A DNA stretch of 64,000 nt from the NCBI GenBank assembly GCA_028554645.1, contig JAQOOI010000032.1, forward strand, positions 50,044 through 114,043, written 5' to 3'. Below are positions 10,423 through 21,500 of this stretch, piece by piece. This DNA is from Omphalotus guepiniiformis (lineage: Eukaryota; Basidiomycota; Agaricomycetes; Agaricales; Omphalotaceae). Numbering within the stretch: position 1 is the first letter of the stretch; each line of letters starts with the position of its first letter. Below the pieces are notes generated by a model. It was given only the letters and a program-made list of their open reading frames with translations, did no database searches and was not told the DNA's origin. A program made the position numbers and the translations under genes.

Positions 10423-12871
10423 CTACAGATCAAAAGAATTCTCAATCAAAGACCCCGAAAAAACCTCCGCAAGCCTCTCAAACAACTCATCCCTCTCCCT
10501 CTCCTCCTCCCTCTCCTCCTCCCTCTCCTCCTCCCTCTCCTCCTCCACACAATCCCCAAGCAGAACAACCTCCAAAGCATTTATATCACCCCCAACCGCC
10601 CCCCCCCTGTCAATATTAAACCCAGGCTGAACAACAACCCTCCCAACACTTCTCCTCCAATTCCCATCAACACCAATCCTCTCTCCACCAAAATTCCAAG
10701 GGAAACAATCCTTCGCTAATTGTTCATGATGTAAAATAGGTTGTATAGCCCATTTCGGTAATCGACTCTGAGTACTACTACTACCACCTTCACCTTCACC
10801 TTTACGTTGGAGTTCACAAACAAGACGAAGATCGGCAATTGTAAGTCTACATTGATGTCCCAACACTTCCGGATAAAATAAAAGTTCATTACAACCGGGG
10901 TGATGACATCGGAATACCGTCGTCGTAAGTTCCAATGTCGATTCATTCGCCATAGGGTCGATTTCCCGTAAGAGATTGACCAGTTCGGGTTTTTTCGTAG
11001 AAATCCATTGGGGAATTAAATTGGGTAAATCTTTCATCGCTTCGAGGAATTGCGCTGGTGAAGATCCCTCTGAGGAGGGTAAATCCTCTATGATGGATTT
11101 AAAAGGTTGTAAGAGAGCTATATCCATCGGAGGAGGAACGATGATCCTTTTCACATTGGAATAGGAAATGCGTGCCAAGTTCATTTCGTATTGTTCGAGA
11201 AGCGAAACGAGGATTTTGAATCTATGACGGGATATGGGTTGCTGTTGTTCTTCTAGACGTGTATTGCGGAGGGATTCCAAGAAGGTTGTTAGTTCTAACT
11301 CGATGTTTCCCCAAACTGGGTCAATCGGGGGTCAGTGGATAGGTTATGGATGTATGAAGCAATTGAGGTGACTTACTTCGGTCCGTAAGAGGTTTCGGTT
11401 GATTAACGAGTTTATGCGAACGTAACTTTGTGAGGTTAGTACCGATAGCAAGTTCATCCTCCCATCCCGAAGCTTTGAGTTTTTCGACGATCCTAAGTAA
11501 GGGGTACGTACGTCCCCATATTACTGTAAGCAACACGATATTGAAAACATGAAGAAAACCAAAACTCACGCATCAAACCTTTCCTCACGAGCAGCAGCCA
11601 ACTCGTTTCCTCTATTCAAAGATCTTCCAGATTGCCATTTTTGGCATTTCGAAATCAACTAACAAACATAGGTAAGGCCATTGAATAATTGATGACGATC
11701 GAAACTCGACTCGACTTACAGCCTCTTGAACCTCCCTCTCCTCGCGATACTTTTCAAACAATTCACGACACGCATCAGGATCATCTTTCACCTTGAAAAA
11801 CTCGTCGCAAATACTCTGAAACGTCGATTCCAGATACACCTTCAGTTGATTGTGCGCTAAAAAGAAAAAAAAAACCCCCGAGTAAGTAGTACGGGACCTA
11901 GCAAGAAGTACTTTCTTTTTACTTACGAGTGTTTGTCCGAACTGAATGTTGCCAGGTTGGTGTTAGAATGCTGACTATTTCTCTGGCTTTATATCCTTCT
12001 TCCTCTCCGTTTTTGTAGATTTGACCAAAAACGGGGTATTTAAGGAGTTCGGTGAATTCTTTGAAGCTAAGGTGGCGGATGAGAGATAGATAGACTTTTG
12101 GGGGTTTGGTTTGCGTACCTCGTAGGAACACAATCTTTACAACACCTCATAAGACACGACCATATGATCGTATGTACCTTTCCAGTTTGACATACCTGTG
12201 AATCAAAGCGCATTAACCACAAAATTTGAGGAAATAAACAACAAAAGAAAACGACAACAACAACGACATACATGACACCGAGGTTCAAAAACCAAACTAG
12301 CAAAAGCCGGTTCACTCATCACTCCCTCCGGATCAGGCAACTGGTGGCACAACCTCGACTCCGACTCCGACTCCAAGTCATCATTGACATCAGGTCCACG
12401 ACCATTCGCGGCAGCACCAATACCGAAACGTTCACGAGAGAGTTTCCAAACGAAAGACGCAGACCGACTCATTAGGATTCGTCGTAGGTCTTTACTTGTT
12501 CTTGAAAGACGTAGGAGGTCGTAGGGGTCGAGGTGGCCGAATATCTAGTGTAGTGTGGTGTTGAGATGTTGAGAGGATGAATGGATGAATGGATAAAGAA
12601 AAAGACGCGTGCCACTCACTTCGTAGAGCACGTCCATAGGAGTATCAGTTATAGCTCTTAAGAATCCACGTCTGGCGATGAGCTTCTTACGCGGTTTTAG
12701 TGGTCGTTTACCCTTAGTACTCTCCGTAGTACTCTCCGAAACCGAAACCGAAACCGAGTCAACATCATCGAGTTTACGTTTTCTAGACGTAGTACTAGTA
12801 CTAGTACTAGACACAGACGCAGACGCAGACACAGGATCTTCTTGCTCGGAATCGTTAGAACGCGTCGCCAT
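10423..12871 (-). CDS. F-box domain protein, eight exons
   Basis: Exons: 12871-12620, 12544-12272, 12195-12119, 12066-11927, 11856-11720, 11658-11570, 11492-11377, 11315-10423. They total 1977 nt (658 residues) with all phases matching, strong support for the model. The N-terminus is Ser/Thr rich with basic patches (nuclear-localisation-like KRKLDD, KPRKKL). An F-box follows across the first intron: PMDVLYE then IFGHLDPYDLLRLSRTSKDL. Next comes a Cys cluster (CHVCQTGK...CLMRCCKDC) typical of this basidiomycete family, then helices and a late HHPGC motif near residue 500. The C-terminus contains a Glu-Arg repeat (EEREEEREEERE) from a 12-bp coding repeat at 10494-10542. F-box proteins act as substrate receptors of SCF ubiquitin ligases; the substrate is unknown. 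Confidence 0.88.
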
Positions 12872-13560
12872 TTTGGATTTTGGTAGTAAGACAGTATGTA
12901 TGCGAAGGAAGACGCGAAGGAAAGACGTGAAGGAAGTACGGTGAGTGGCCTTTATAGGTGGCCGGTGTGTTGTGGCCACTGGACAACAAAAGATGATTGT
13001 GTCCAGATAATTTCCAGATTTGGAATCAAGGTCCGAGATAAGCAGCGGTAGCGTCTTATCAGAGAGGATAAGATTGTGACGAGGCTGTGACCGACGGTGA
13101 CCAGATTCGTAAACGTGACTGAATCTGGACACGTCGTTTGCTTCCGCTCCTCATCAACCAGCCTCGTCGTTCCTAGTCGTTTTTTTCGTGTCGCTCTGCT
13201 CTACCAAATCGTGAAGTAGCTGGACTTCAGGCTACAATAAGACTCGCTCTATCTCACGCGTGCGCACTGCGCGCTCTCGCAGATGTCGGCCGGTTGTTAG
13301 GTTGCTCTGATTGTCGGCGATAGGATTCGAAGATTCAGTTACAAAAGAAATGCCTTTGGTTTGAGCTCGTCAGACGACTGAAAGCACTGGGGACTAGATG
13401 TGGCCCATGTTTTGGCCGGGAAGTCATCGACATCTTGCAACTAACTGACGAATCTGGAATTTATAGTGTTACTTGGACTGTCAGCCTGCATCACGGGATG
13501 CAGGCGGGAACGAATTCAGTTTTGGCAGCACATCTGTGCATGCAATACAGACAAAACTGT
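12872..13560. other. F-box gene promoter side, no gene seen
   Basis: About 690 bp between the F-box start codon and the left end of the CACTG transposon. The first ~100 bp must include the F-box core promoter. No TATA box is obvious and no other feature is recognised. Confidence 0.4.
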
Positions 13561-13774
13561 CACTGGACACAATTTAACATAAAATCTGAGAAAATGCTAA
13601 ACATATATTGAATCAATACCAAAATTTTTCATCATTTTTTTTGCTACTAATACTAAAATTATGTTCAAATTATAGTAAATTGTATCAACACAATACCTTC
13701 ATTTCTCCAACATCAAACACAGCTATTTACAATGAACAGATCTTGAACAAATATCAAAAATCATTTATCATAAA
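13561..13774 (+). repeat. Left terminal inverted repeat of CACTG element
   Basis: About 214 bp, matching 16785-16999 in reverse complement with scattered substitutions and small indels. The inner boundary is where TCATTTATCATAAA diverges. Confidence 0.85.
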
Positions 13775-13789
13775 TTCCATAAAATCTTA

Positions 13790-14500
13790 TCATTATTTTT
13801 GGGAAAAGTGTTTAAAATAAATATTGAATTTTGGATGCAATTATGTTAATCAAGATCATGATTGTTTCATCATAAAATACAGAGACAAATGGAAAAGGTG
13901 TGTGGGAACTATGCTAAAGCAATTCAAAATCAATTCAGAATAATAGACAGGATATTACTGTTAACTCATGCCCAACAAATGTGAAACTAATGTTAAATGT
14001 TTCTAAAGTAACATTCATGTTTTGCTTGTGCAAATATACTGAAGATATGCTGAACAAATAAGATATATTCAGAGTTAAATACAGAGAGAAATAGAATAGA
14101 TGTGTGAAAAATATGCTAAACCAATTTAAAATTGATTCAGAATAACAGACAGAAAATTACTGTGAACTTATGCTAAACATATGTGAAAGTAATGTTAAAT
14201 TTCTGATGGTAAAATTTATGTTTTGGTTATTCATATATACTAGCTATATGTTGAACAAATAAGAAAACTATGATAAACAGGATCATTTATGTATATAGTC
14301 TGTGTATATGGATACAGTTGTACATTAGGTGAATTCATCTTGCATATCCCATGTGTATACATCCAGGATGCATCTGCATGGACCTAGTAGATGGACACTG
14401 ATATCTCTGTATACAGAACAGAGGGGTTAATATATACAAACTTGTGTACAGAAGGTGTTTCCAAGGTGAGGTATATACAGACAAGGTATACACCCATATA
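13790..14500 (+). repeat. Internal direct repeat, copy 1 (MITE-free)
   Basis: It begins at ATTATTTTTGGGAAAAGTG and ends at the first minisatellite array. It matches 15620-16446 closely, including the run GAATTTTGGATGCAATTATG and the segment TCCAGGATGCATCTGCATGG. At 14095-14100 it holds the uninterrupted site that carries the MITE in copy 2. Confidence 0.85.
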
Positions 14501-15620
14501 AACTCTGTATACACCCTGTATACATGTCACCCTGTATACCTGTATACACTCTGTATACACCTGTGTACACCCTGTATACACCCTGTATACACTCTGTATA
14601 CACCTGTGTACACCCTGTATACACCCTGTATACACCCTGTGTACACCCTGTATACACCCTGTGTACACCCTGTATACACCCTGTATACACCCTGTATACA
14701 CCCTGTATACACTCTGTATACACCCTGTATGCACTCTGTATGCACTCTGTATGCACTCTGTATGCACTCTGTATCCACCCTGTATGCACTCTGTATCCAC
14801 CCTGTATCCACCCTGTATCCACCCTGTATGCACTCTGTATACACTCTGTATGCACCCTGTATGCACCCTGTATGCACCCTGTATGCACTCTGTATACACT
14901 CTGTATGCACCCTGTATCCACTCTGTATGCACCCTGTATACATCCTGTATGCACCCTGTATCCAGCCTGACCCTGTATACACCCTGTATACACCCTGTAT
15001 GCACCCTGTATGCACCCTGTATGCACCCTGTATACACCCTGTATGCATCCTGTATACACCCTGTATACACCCTGTATACACCCTGTATACACTCTGTATC
15101 CAGCCTGACCCTGTATACACCCTGTATACACCCTGTATACACTCTGTATGCACCCTGTATGCACTCTGTATGCACTCTGTATGCACTCTGTATCCACCCT
15201 GTATCCACTCTGTATCCACCCTGTATCCACCCTGTATCCACCCTGTATGCACTCTGTATACACTCTGTATGCATCCTGTATCCACTCTGTATGCACCCTG
15301 TATACATCCTGTATACACTCTGTATACACTCTGTATCCAGCCTGACCCTGTATACACCCTGTATACACTCTGTATACAGGATTATACATCCTGTATACAC
15401 CCTGTATACACCCTGTATGCACCCTGTATGCACCCTGTATACACCCTGTATGCATCCTGTATACACACTGTATGCACCCTGTATACACCCTGTATACACC
15501 CTGTATACACCCTGTATGCACTCTGTATGCACTCTGTATGCACCCTGTATACATCTCACCCTGTATACACCCTGTAGTACACCCTGTAGACCTGTATACA
15601 CCCTATATACACTCTATACA
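14500..15620 (+). repeat. 11-bp minisatellite array, about 100 units
   Basis: The consensus unit is CCTGTATACAC, with variant units carrying TATGCAC or TATCCAC and T at position 1. Because 11 is not a multiple of 3 and the unit lacks stop codons on either strand, all six frames stay open for hundreds of codons; these are not proteins. An irregular unit, GTATCCAGCCTGACC, recurs near 14960, 15097 and 15336 and marks a higher-order pattern. GTATAC in each unit is a palindrome. Confidence 0.9.
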
Positions 15621-16446
15621 TTATTTTTGAGAAAATTGTTTAAAATAAATATTGAATTTTGGATGCAATTATGTTAATCAAGATCATGATTGTTTCATTA
15701 TAAAATACAGAGACAAATGGAAAAGGTGTGTGGAAACTATGCTAAAGCAATTCAAAATCAATTCAGAATAACAGACAGGATATTACTGTGAACTTATGCT
15801 AAACAAATGTGAAACTAATGTTAAATGTTTCTAAAATAACATTCATGTTTTGCTGGTGCAAATATACTGAAGATATGCTGAACAAATAAGATATATTCAG
15901 AGTTAAATACAGAGAGAAATAGAATAGCACTGCAAACAATTCAATATAAATTCCATGGGAAAATGTTAAAAATATGGTGAAATTACATCAAAAGTTTAAT
16001 TTTTCATGTTATTTCACCATATTGTAATATTTTTCCGTGGGATTTATGTTGAATTCTTGGCGGTGTAGATGTGTGAAAAATATGCTAAACCAATTTAAAA
16101 TTGATCCAGAATAACAGACAGAAAATTACTGTGAACTTATGCTAAACATATGTGAAAGTAATGTTAAATATCTGATGGTAAAATTTATGTTTTGGTTGTT
16201 CATATATACTGGCTATATGTTAAACAAATAACAAAACTATGGTAAACAGGATCATTTATGTATATAGTCTGTGTATGGATACAGTTGTACATTAGGTGAA
16301 TTCATCTTGCATATCCCATGTGTATACATCCAGGATGCATCTGCATGGACCTAGTAGATGGACACTGATATCTCTGTATACAGAACATAGGGATTAATAT
16401 ATACAAACTTGCGTACAGAAGATGTTTCCAAGGTGAGGTATATACA
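15620..16446 (+). repeat. Internal direct repeat, copy 2 (with MITE)
   Basis: Second copy of the 13790-14500 segment, interrupted at 15928-16065 by a MITE. Apart from that insertion the two copies are nearly collinear. Confidence 0.85.
15928..16065. mobile_element. 138-bp MITE with 3-bp TSD, related to its host element
   Basis: It starts CACTGCAAACAATTCAATAT and ends with an imperfect inverted copy finishing CGGTG; the whole sequence is one large hairpin. It is flanked by TAG (15925-15927) and TAG (16066-16068). The other repeat copy has a single TAG at the same place (14096-14098), a clean empty site. Its first ~45 bases align with the terminus of the 3.4-kb element that contains it (CACTGGACACAATTTAACAT), so both probably use the same transposase. 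Confidence 0.88.
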
Positions 16447-16780
16447 GACAAGGTATACACCCATATACACTCTGTATACACACTGTATACACACTGTATA
16501 CACTCTGTATGCACTCTGTATACACCCTGTATGCACTCTGTATACACTCTGTATGCACCCTGTATACACCCTGTATCCACCCTGTATCCACCCTGTATAC
16601 ACTCTGTATACATCCTGTATACATGTCATCCTGTATACCTGTATACACCCTGTACATCTGTCACCCTGTATACAGACAGTGTGTATACAGGTGTACAGGG
16701 TGTATATGGGTGTATACAGGTGTATACACATGTGACAGGGTGTATACATGGTGTATACAGGTGTACAGAGTGTATAATTA
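16446..16780 (+). repeat. Second 11-bp array, changing orientation near its end
   Basis: CCTGTATACAC-type units run to about 16665. From about 16678 to 16780 the units appear in reverse complement (GTGTATACAGG), leading into the right TIR. Confidence 0.85.
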
Positions 16781-16784
16781 AAGT

Positions 16785-16999
16785 TTTATGATAAATGATT
16801 TTTGATATTTGTTCAACATCTGTTCACTGTAAATCACTGTGTTTGATGTTGGAGAAATGAAGGTATTGTGTTGATACAATTTACTATAATTTCAACATAA
16901 TTTTAGTATTAGTAGCAAAAAAATGATGAAAAATTTCCGTATTAATTCAACATATGTTTAGCATTTTCTCACAGATTTTATGTTAAATTTCATCCAGTG
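16785..16999 (-). repeat. Right terminal inverted repeat of CACTG element
   Basis: Reverse complement partner of 13561-13774, ending CCAGTG at 16999, followed by an A-rich flank. Confidence 0.85.
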
Positions 17000-17491
17000 T
17001 ATAAAAAATTACATGTTTCTTACAAAAAATGTGTTTTTTTTTTACTTGTATTTAACATCTTGTTTTAATACATTTATAACTTGGACCTCCTAGAATATTT
17101 TATGTTTATAACAACCTCAAAATAATATCTAACCCAGTCCTGCCAGTGGCATGGAGCACAAAAATGAGGGGGCAGATGAGGGGCAGAACGAGCCTCGGGC
17201 AAGGACGGACCGATTGAACTGGAGGCCAGCCTTAACTGACCACGGAGCGCAAGAGAAACGCTGACTAATCAGGCCTCCGGCAATGACAACCGACTTAACC
17301 GGAGGCCAGCTTAACTGACCATAAGTGCGCAAAAACGAGGGCCGAAAATGCTGACTAATATACAATTATTACATATACAATTTAAGGTCGCTCCAATCAA
17401 AGCGGAGGCCCGCTTAACCGTCAAATTTTTGGCTGGACGGTGCCGCCATAAGAACGAATCCTTCGTTACACTCCGAATTCGTAATGAACCG
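17000..17491. other. Flank of nested retrotransposons, degenerate repeat
   Basis: No gene. A ~100-bp block beginning GGAGGCCAGC, TTAACTGACCA appears twice (from about 17220 and 17300), perhaps an old repeat remnant. AT-rich at the left end. Confidence 0.4.
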
Positions 17492-17736
17492 AAGACTTAA
17501 GGGCGTGAGAACGAGGCTTTGGAGGAATAACTTGAGTTGATTCGACGACCAAACTATACGAATATACAAAGCTTTTATAACACAAAATAGTATAAAGGAG
17601 TCATGAATGAGTATCAAATGAAAAACAAAACTGAAATGTCCTTGGTGTATCTAAAATGTCCGAAACTACATGAAACGAAACAAGTAAGTACGGTCCGATT
17701 TGTCCGAGATGAGTCCGAATCAGGAGAATCATTACA
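17492..17736 (-). repeat. 3' LTR of host Ty3 element
   Basis: On the minus strand it starts TGTAATGATTC right after a purine tract (AGAAAGGGAGATAA). It shares about 205 bp with 44407-44612, ending near CTTAAGTCTT; the outer boundary is uncertain by several bases. Confidence 0.8.
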
Positions 17737-17996
17737 TTATCTCCCTTTCTAGGCGAAAATTCAAAGGTTTAATCTTGTAGATGGTTTGGAAATATGTCCG
17801 GAGCGCGTGGTTGTTTGTTGTGGAGGTTCATAATTTGTACGCAAATTTTGTTGAATAGGCGGTGGTGATGGTGTTCGTTGTCGTTGGTTTTGCATATTAG
17901 TGTCTGTTTGTAGTACTGAAGGTGGAGTTGTCGAAGTAGGAGATGAATTATCTGGCGTAGATTTTTGTATAGTCTGGCGGTTTTTGGAAATGGCGA
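17737..17996 (-). pseudogene. Host Ty3 pol, C-terminal tail (piece 4)
   Basis: Encodes the last ~75 residues of pol, ending TRSGHISKPSTRLNL then stop at 17761, a typical end for basidiomycete Ty3 polyproteins. It is cut at 17996 by the 13-kb LTR element; the upstream coding continues at 30967. Confidence 0.8.
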
Positions 17997-19503
17997 TGTT
18001 GCGCTGAAAACGCATACACACCTGAAATACCTGAAATTAAACGATTTCTACTGTGAATATGATGGGAATAAAGGGCTAGACTATGTCCCATAGTGCTAGC
18101 TAAAACATAGAACACGAATAGTTAAAGGCTCGAAGTGAAAGGACTACGATGTACGAGTATGCATCAAGACCTTATGGCTGATATGCCTCTAGACCTTCGG
18201 CGAAGTAACTACCTGCTGCGAGACTGTACAGTATGGTCAGACCCACCCTGCCTGGCAAAGAGCCCTTCGTCTGGAAGTCGCTATTTAAGTATCTGTGTAA
18301 TCCACGGGACTTAGGAAGGAAGAAACTACACACACACAGGCGTAATAGCCTCATGAGCCTCGATAATGTCGAAAGGACAAAGCTAGAGGTATCGCCGAGC
18401 CATCAAAATGGTTTGTTCGAACTTAGCCGACCTCCTAGAACCTGCAGATTGATGATATACTGGAGATAACGCTTTATGATCGGAAATATATGATCGACGA
18501 TTCCGTTCTGAGATACTAGATGGTCAAAGCTATGAAAATGATCAGTCTCGATGACTGTATAATAACTTATTAGTAAAGTAATGACAGAAATGACCTTCGA
18601 GCGCTGGATATTGGTATATCTACGAGGTGCTATGGGGTCTAGATGTCGAAATAGGAGAAAATACGGAAGCCCGACGGGATAAATGACTAGAAATTGCCCT
18701 CGGCGCCCCTATAAGTACACTGTAAAACAGTTACGAAGATGAATAATAACGAAATGCATAGGAGTAGTTCGTTTAGAATGGCTCGAGCGCATGATAAGAA
18801 GGGTCTAGATGTACCAAAAACATCACTAAAACATAATACTTACACATATATATCCAAGAACTGCACATAATTACCCTCTAGACGTGCCTACTTACCCAAC
18901 TCAGTCATATTGTTTCTGTTTATATCCATTTTATACTCGATGTTATCCCTCTGTTCCTTTTAATTACTCCACTCAGTTTTCTATCTATTTATGAAATACT
19001 TACAAGCAGTAGAGTACATATACTGTCATGTATAGGGTCGAGCGCCCCAGGTTACGACTGCCCGCCAAATTGGAGAACTTTACGTATCTTCTAGAGCGTT
19101 AAATCGCAGAAGGCCTCTTGATTGTGAACGTCAGGCCCCGGTTCTTCGAGCTGGTAGAGGCGGACTATTAGGAATTGCAGTGCTTTAATAGAGTGCTAAA
19201 TATCTGAACATCTGTTGTGTTTGAACTGTCTGTCTGTCTGTCTGTCTGTCTGTGTCTGTCTGTCTGTGTCTGTCTGTCTGTGTCTGTCTGTCTGTGTCTG
19301 TCTGTTTGCTGTTTCTGGTACTCGTCGAAGGGTCTAGACGGTGATCTTACAGTTCAGTTAGTCTTTCCAACAGTCTAGCTCGACTTTAGTCAGTTTTCTG
19401 CGTGCGGAATCTTTGCCAACGCCAGACTACACTCGCTTTTACAAAGCAACCTTTGAGTTTAGACGAGTTCCTACGTCTTAGAGTGCTCATTACGCTGCTA
19501 TTA
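17997..19503 (+). repeat. 5' LTR of 13-kb element
   Basis: 1507 bp, TGTTGCGCTG ... GCTGCTATTA. It contains a (CTGT)n/GTCTGT microsatellite at 19228-19310 that is 28 bp longer than in the 3' copy; that alone accounts for the length difference. Related in layout to the solo LTR at 31367-33207 (shared start, GGTCAGACCCACCCT block, CAACGCCAG near the end). Confidence 0.92.
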
Positions 19504-19505
19504 TC

Positions 19506-19522
19506 TGGAGCCCACCGCGAGG
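19506..19522 (+). promoter_or_regulatory. Primer binding site of 13-kb element
   Basis: TGGAGCCCACCGCGAGG lies two bases after the LTR. The leading TGG matches the CCA end of a tRNA, so first-strand priming by a tRNA is likely. I cannot name the tRNA with confidence. Confidence 0.6.
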
Positions 19523-19824
19523 GGTAGTTTCAGAAAACAATTATATCGAGTTTTACTCTTGAAAGACCTCTGTGTCTAAATATCGCTGTCTTTTGACCTC
19601 GGCGAATTGAATTGACGATTTGATTTGCCTCTCGAAGTGGAAATTGTACATTTGCATAACACTTCAAGGTATTCTACTTCGAATCCGAGTCTCTTGCAAA
19701 GATTAGTGACTCTAGCCGTCGTGGAAAACCTAGAACTACACGAAATTCCCGTGAGGCTGGACAAGAAGAATTAATATTCGAGTCTAGACCCCCTCGTCGT
19801 AGTAGAATCCCTGTTCGAAACAAC

Positions 19825-21492
19825 TTGCCTCTGTCTAGAGAGAGGTATAGAGGAACAAACGAAGTTATAGGAGATATAAGACTACCAAGTCCTGAATTCT
19901 CTGATTTTACAAACATGCCTGATGAAGGAAATAATGCTACTGCTGGACCTGCTGGTCAAGGGCGAAACCCACAGCAGCAGAGACAACCAAATAATGATGA
20001 GGCTGCGGCGAATCGAAATCCTGGAGGAAATCGGCCGCGCCGACCTCAACAAACTGAAGTAGTAGATGCATACTTACGAGAGCTACCTGCTGAGGTGCTC
20101 GCCGAAGTACAAAACGAGCAGTTACCGAAAGTCTCAAAGAAGGCACCCATATTTGATAGAGATCGTCCTGAGAAACTTGCAGGATGGCTCGAGGACTTAG
20201 AGGAAATCTTTAGGACTTTAAATATCAGATCTGAGATGGCGAAGATCCATCTAGCCTTGAAATACATGACTTATGAGACGAGAAAGGAGCTAGCTACGCT
20301 TGATGCAGCTTCAGGAGATGATTGGGAAACATTTAGAGTTGCCTTGCTTGACTGCTATCCGGATTCTAGTGATAAGGACGGATATGGCTCGAAGCAGAGG
20401 CTCATGAGTGTAATTGAAAAGTACATGCTAGTGCCATCTGGTCAACTAGAGAAGCTTTTGGCCTTCTCGAGGGCGTATCAGATTGAAGCAAAGAAGTTAA
20501 TGAGTGGACATGCTGTCATCTCGAACTTCGAGGCAGTACAAGGATATCTAGCTGCTCTAGAAGAACAGTTTAGAAAGAGAGTTATTCGAAAATTATCAAC
20601 TAATGGTACTGGAGAAGGGGTTCGTCGAAGAGATGATCCTTGGACTCTAGAGCAAGTTGTAAAAGCTGCAAAAGCTGTATGTGCTATTCCTCCTGAGGAA
20701 TTATATGATGTAGGAGCGAGTTGGAGCCTACCAGGTGTCATAAACACTGGAGCTAGACCCCTCTCGAGCCGACCATCTATGACTGACAGGTTAACTGCTA
20801 TAAAGCAGGAAGAAGCACAGAATGAGTGGGAACGAAAGATTTCGTACACAGTAGATGATAACGAGACGAAAATTAAGACCATTCACCAGAAGCTAGACAC
20901 TATGACGAACCAGAATCAAGAGATGATGAAGTCCTTGATAAGGATGGTACAAATGTCAAGTAGAAACACTGGAAATATGGGTCTAGCGTCTTCGACGAAT
21001 GTTGGTATGTCTTCTATGCCTAACAGAGGACTTCTGGACACGAGTAGAGTTATGCCTGCCCGTGATCTAGCTTGTTTCATGTGTGGAGGCAGAGGACATG
21101 GTTCACAAGACTGTCCAGCTCAACATCACTTTGTAAGTAAGGGATGGATGAAGCGAAATGCGAGGAATAGATGGGAACTAAAGGATGGTTCGCCACTTCC
21201 TTGGATAAATGAAGGAGATAAAGAGACTAGAAAAGAAAAGATTGAGAAAATTGCAAAAGAGAAGGGATGGGATGTAGAAGTCCACCCAGATCAGTTCTTA
21301 TATGAAGTAGAATCTATGCCAAATGCATACCAGGTGCAGCTGCACGAAGCTAGCCCCCTGGGAATGGAAAATAATGAAGTTGATACATTGGCTGTACAAG
21401 TACTTGAACAGCTAGAAAGGATGGGAGTTGAGTATAAGGCCTTGTCTGATGGACAAGTGTCTATAAACACTCCTGGAGGTTCGAAAAACTAA
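19825..21492 (+). CDS. Gag polyprotein of 13-kb element
   Basis: About 555 residues. The first in-frame ATG is at 19915 (MPDEGNNATAG); the open frame extends upstream without an ATG, so the true start may be 19915 or lie in an upstream exon. A Gln/Pro-rich N-terminus is followed by a capsid-like helical region (FDRDRPEKLAGWLEDLEEIF) and a CCHC zinc knuckle, CFMCGGRGHGSQDC, near residue 415, spacing C-x2-C-x4-H-x4-C. The segment after the knuckle (KGWMKRNARNRWELKDGSPL) is conserved in Agaricomycete gag proteins. It stops 9 nt before the protease frame. Confidence 0.85.
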   Translation: MPLSRERYRGTNEVIGDIRLPSPEFSDFTNMPDEGNNATAGPAGQGRNPQQQRQPNNDEAAANRNPGGNRPRRPQQTEVVDAYLRELPAEVLAEVQNEQLPKVSKKAPIFDRDRPEKLAGWLEDLEEIFRTLNIRSEMAKIHLALKYMTYETRKELATLDAASGDDWETFRVALLDCYPDSSDKDGYGSKQRLMSVIEKYMLVPSGQLEKLLAFSRAYQIEAKKLMSGHAVISNFEAVQGYLAALEEQFRKRVIRKLSTNGTGEGVRRRDDPWTLEQVVKAAKAVCAIPPEELYDVGASWSLPGVINTGARPLSSRPSMTDRLTAIKQEEAQNEWERKISYTVDDNETKIKTIHQKLDTMTNQNQEMMKSLIRMVQMSSRNTGNMGLASSTNVGMSSMPNRGLLDTSRVMPARDLACFMCGGRGHGSQDCPAQHHFVSKGWMKRNARNRWELKDGSPLPWINEGDKETRKEKIEKIAKEKGWDVEVHPDQFLYEVESMPNAYQVQLHEASPLGMENNEVDTLAVQVLEQLERMGVEYKALSDGQVSINTPGGSKN

Positions 21493-21500
21493 TACTTTCG

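Larger units (their letters stand above)
13561..16999. mobile_element. Non-autonomous CACTG-ended DNA transposon with long TIRs and minisatellite cargo
   Basis: The ends are inverted repeats: CACTGGACACAATTTAACAT at 13561, matched on the other strand by the sequence ending ...CCAGTG at 16999. Similarity runs about 215 bp inward at each end. The 5-nt CACTG terminus and many subterminal copies of ATGCTAAACATA-like words fit the CACTA/EnSpm superfamily (established family traits). Flanking trinucleotides TGT and TAT could be a decayed 3-bp target duplication. There is no transposase gene, so movement would need an enzyme in trans. Inside are a ~700-bp direct repeat (two copies), two CCTGTATACAC arrays and an inserted MITE. 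Superfamily assignment is inference from the ends. Confidence 0.75.

Noticed and set aside
14500..15620. CRISPR-like repeat array.
   Set aside because: Units are contiguous 11-mers without unique spacers, in a eukaryotic transposon context.
14384..15677. Several open frames of 270-405 codons on both strands (IQGVYRV- and HPVYTLY-type repeats).
   Set aside because: They are the six readings of one stop-free 11-bp repeat; no start context, no domain, and equal openness on all frames.
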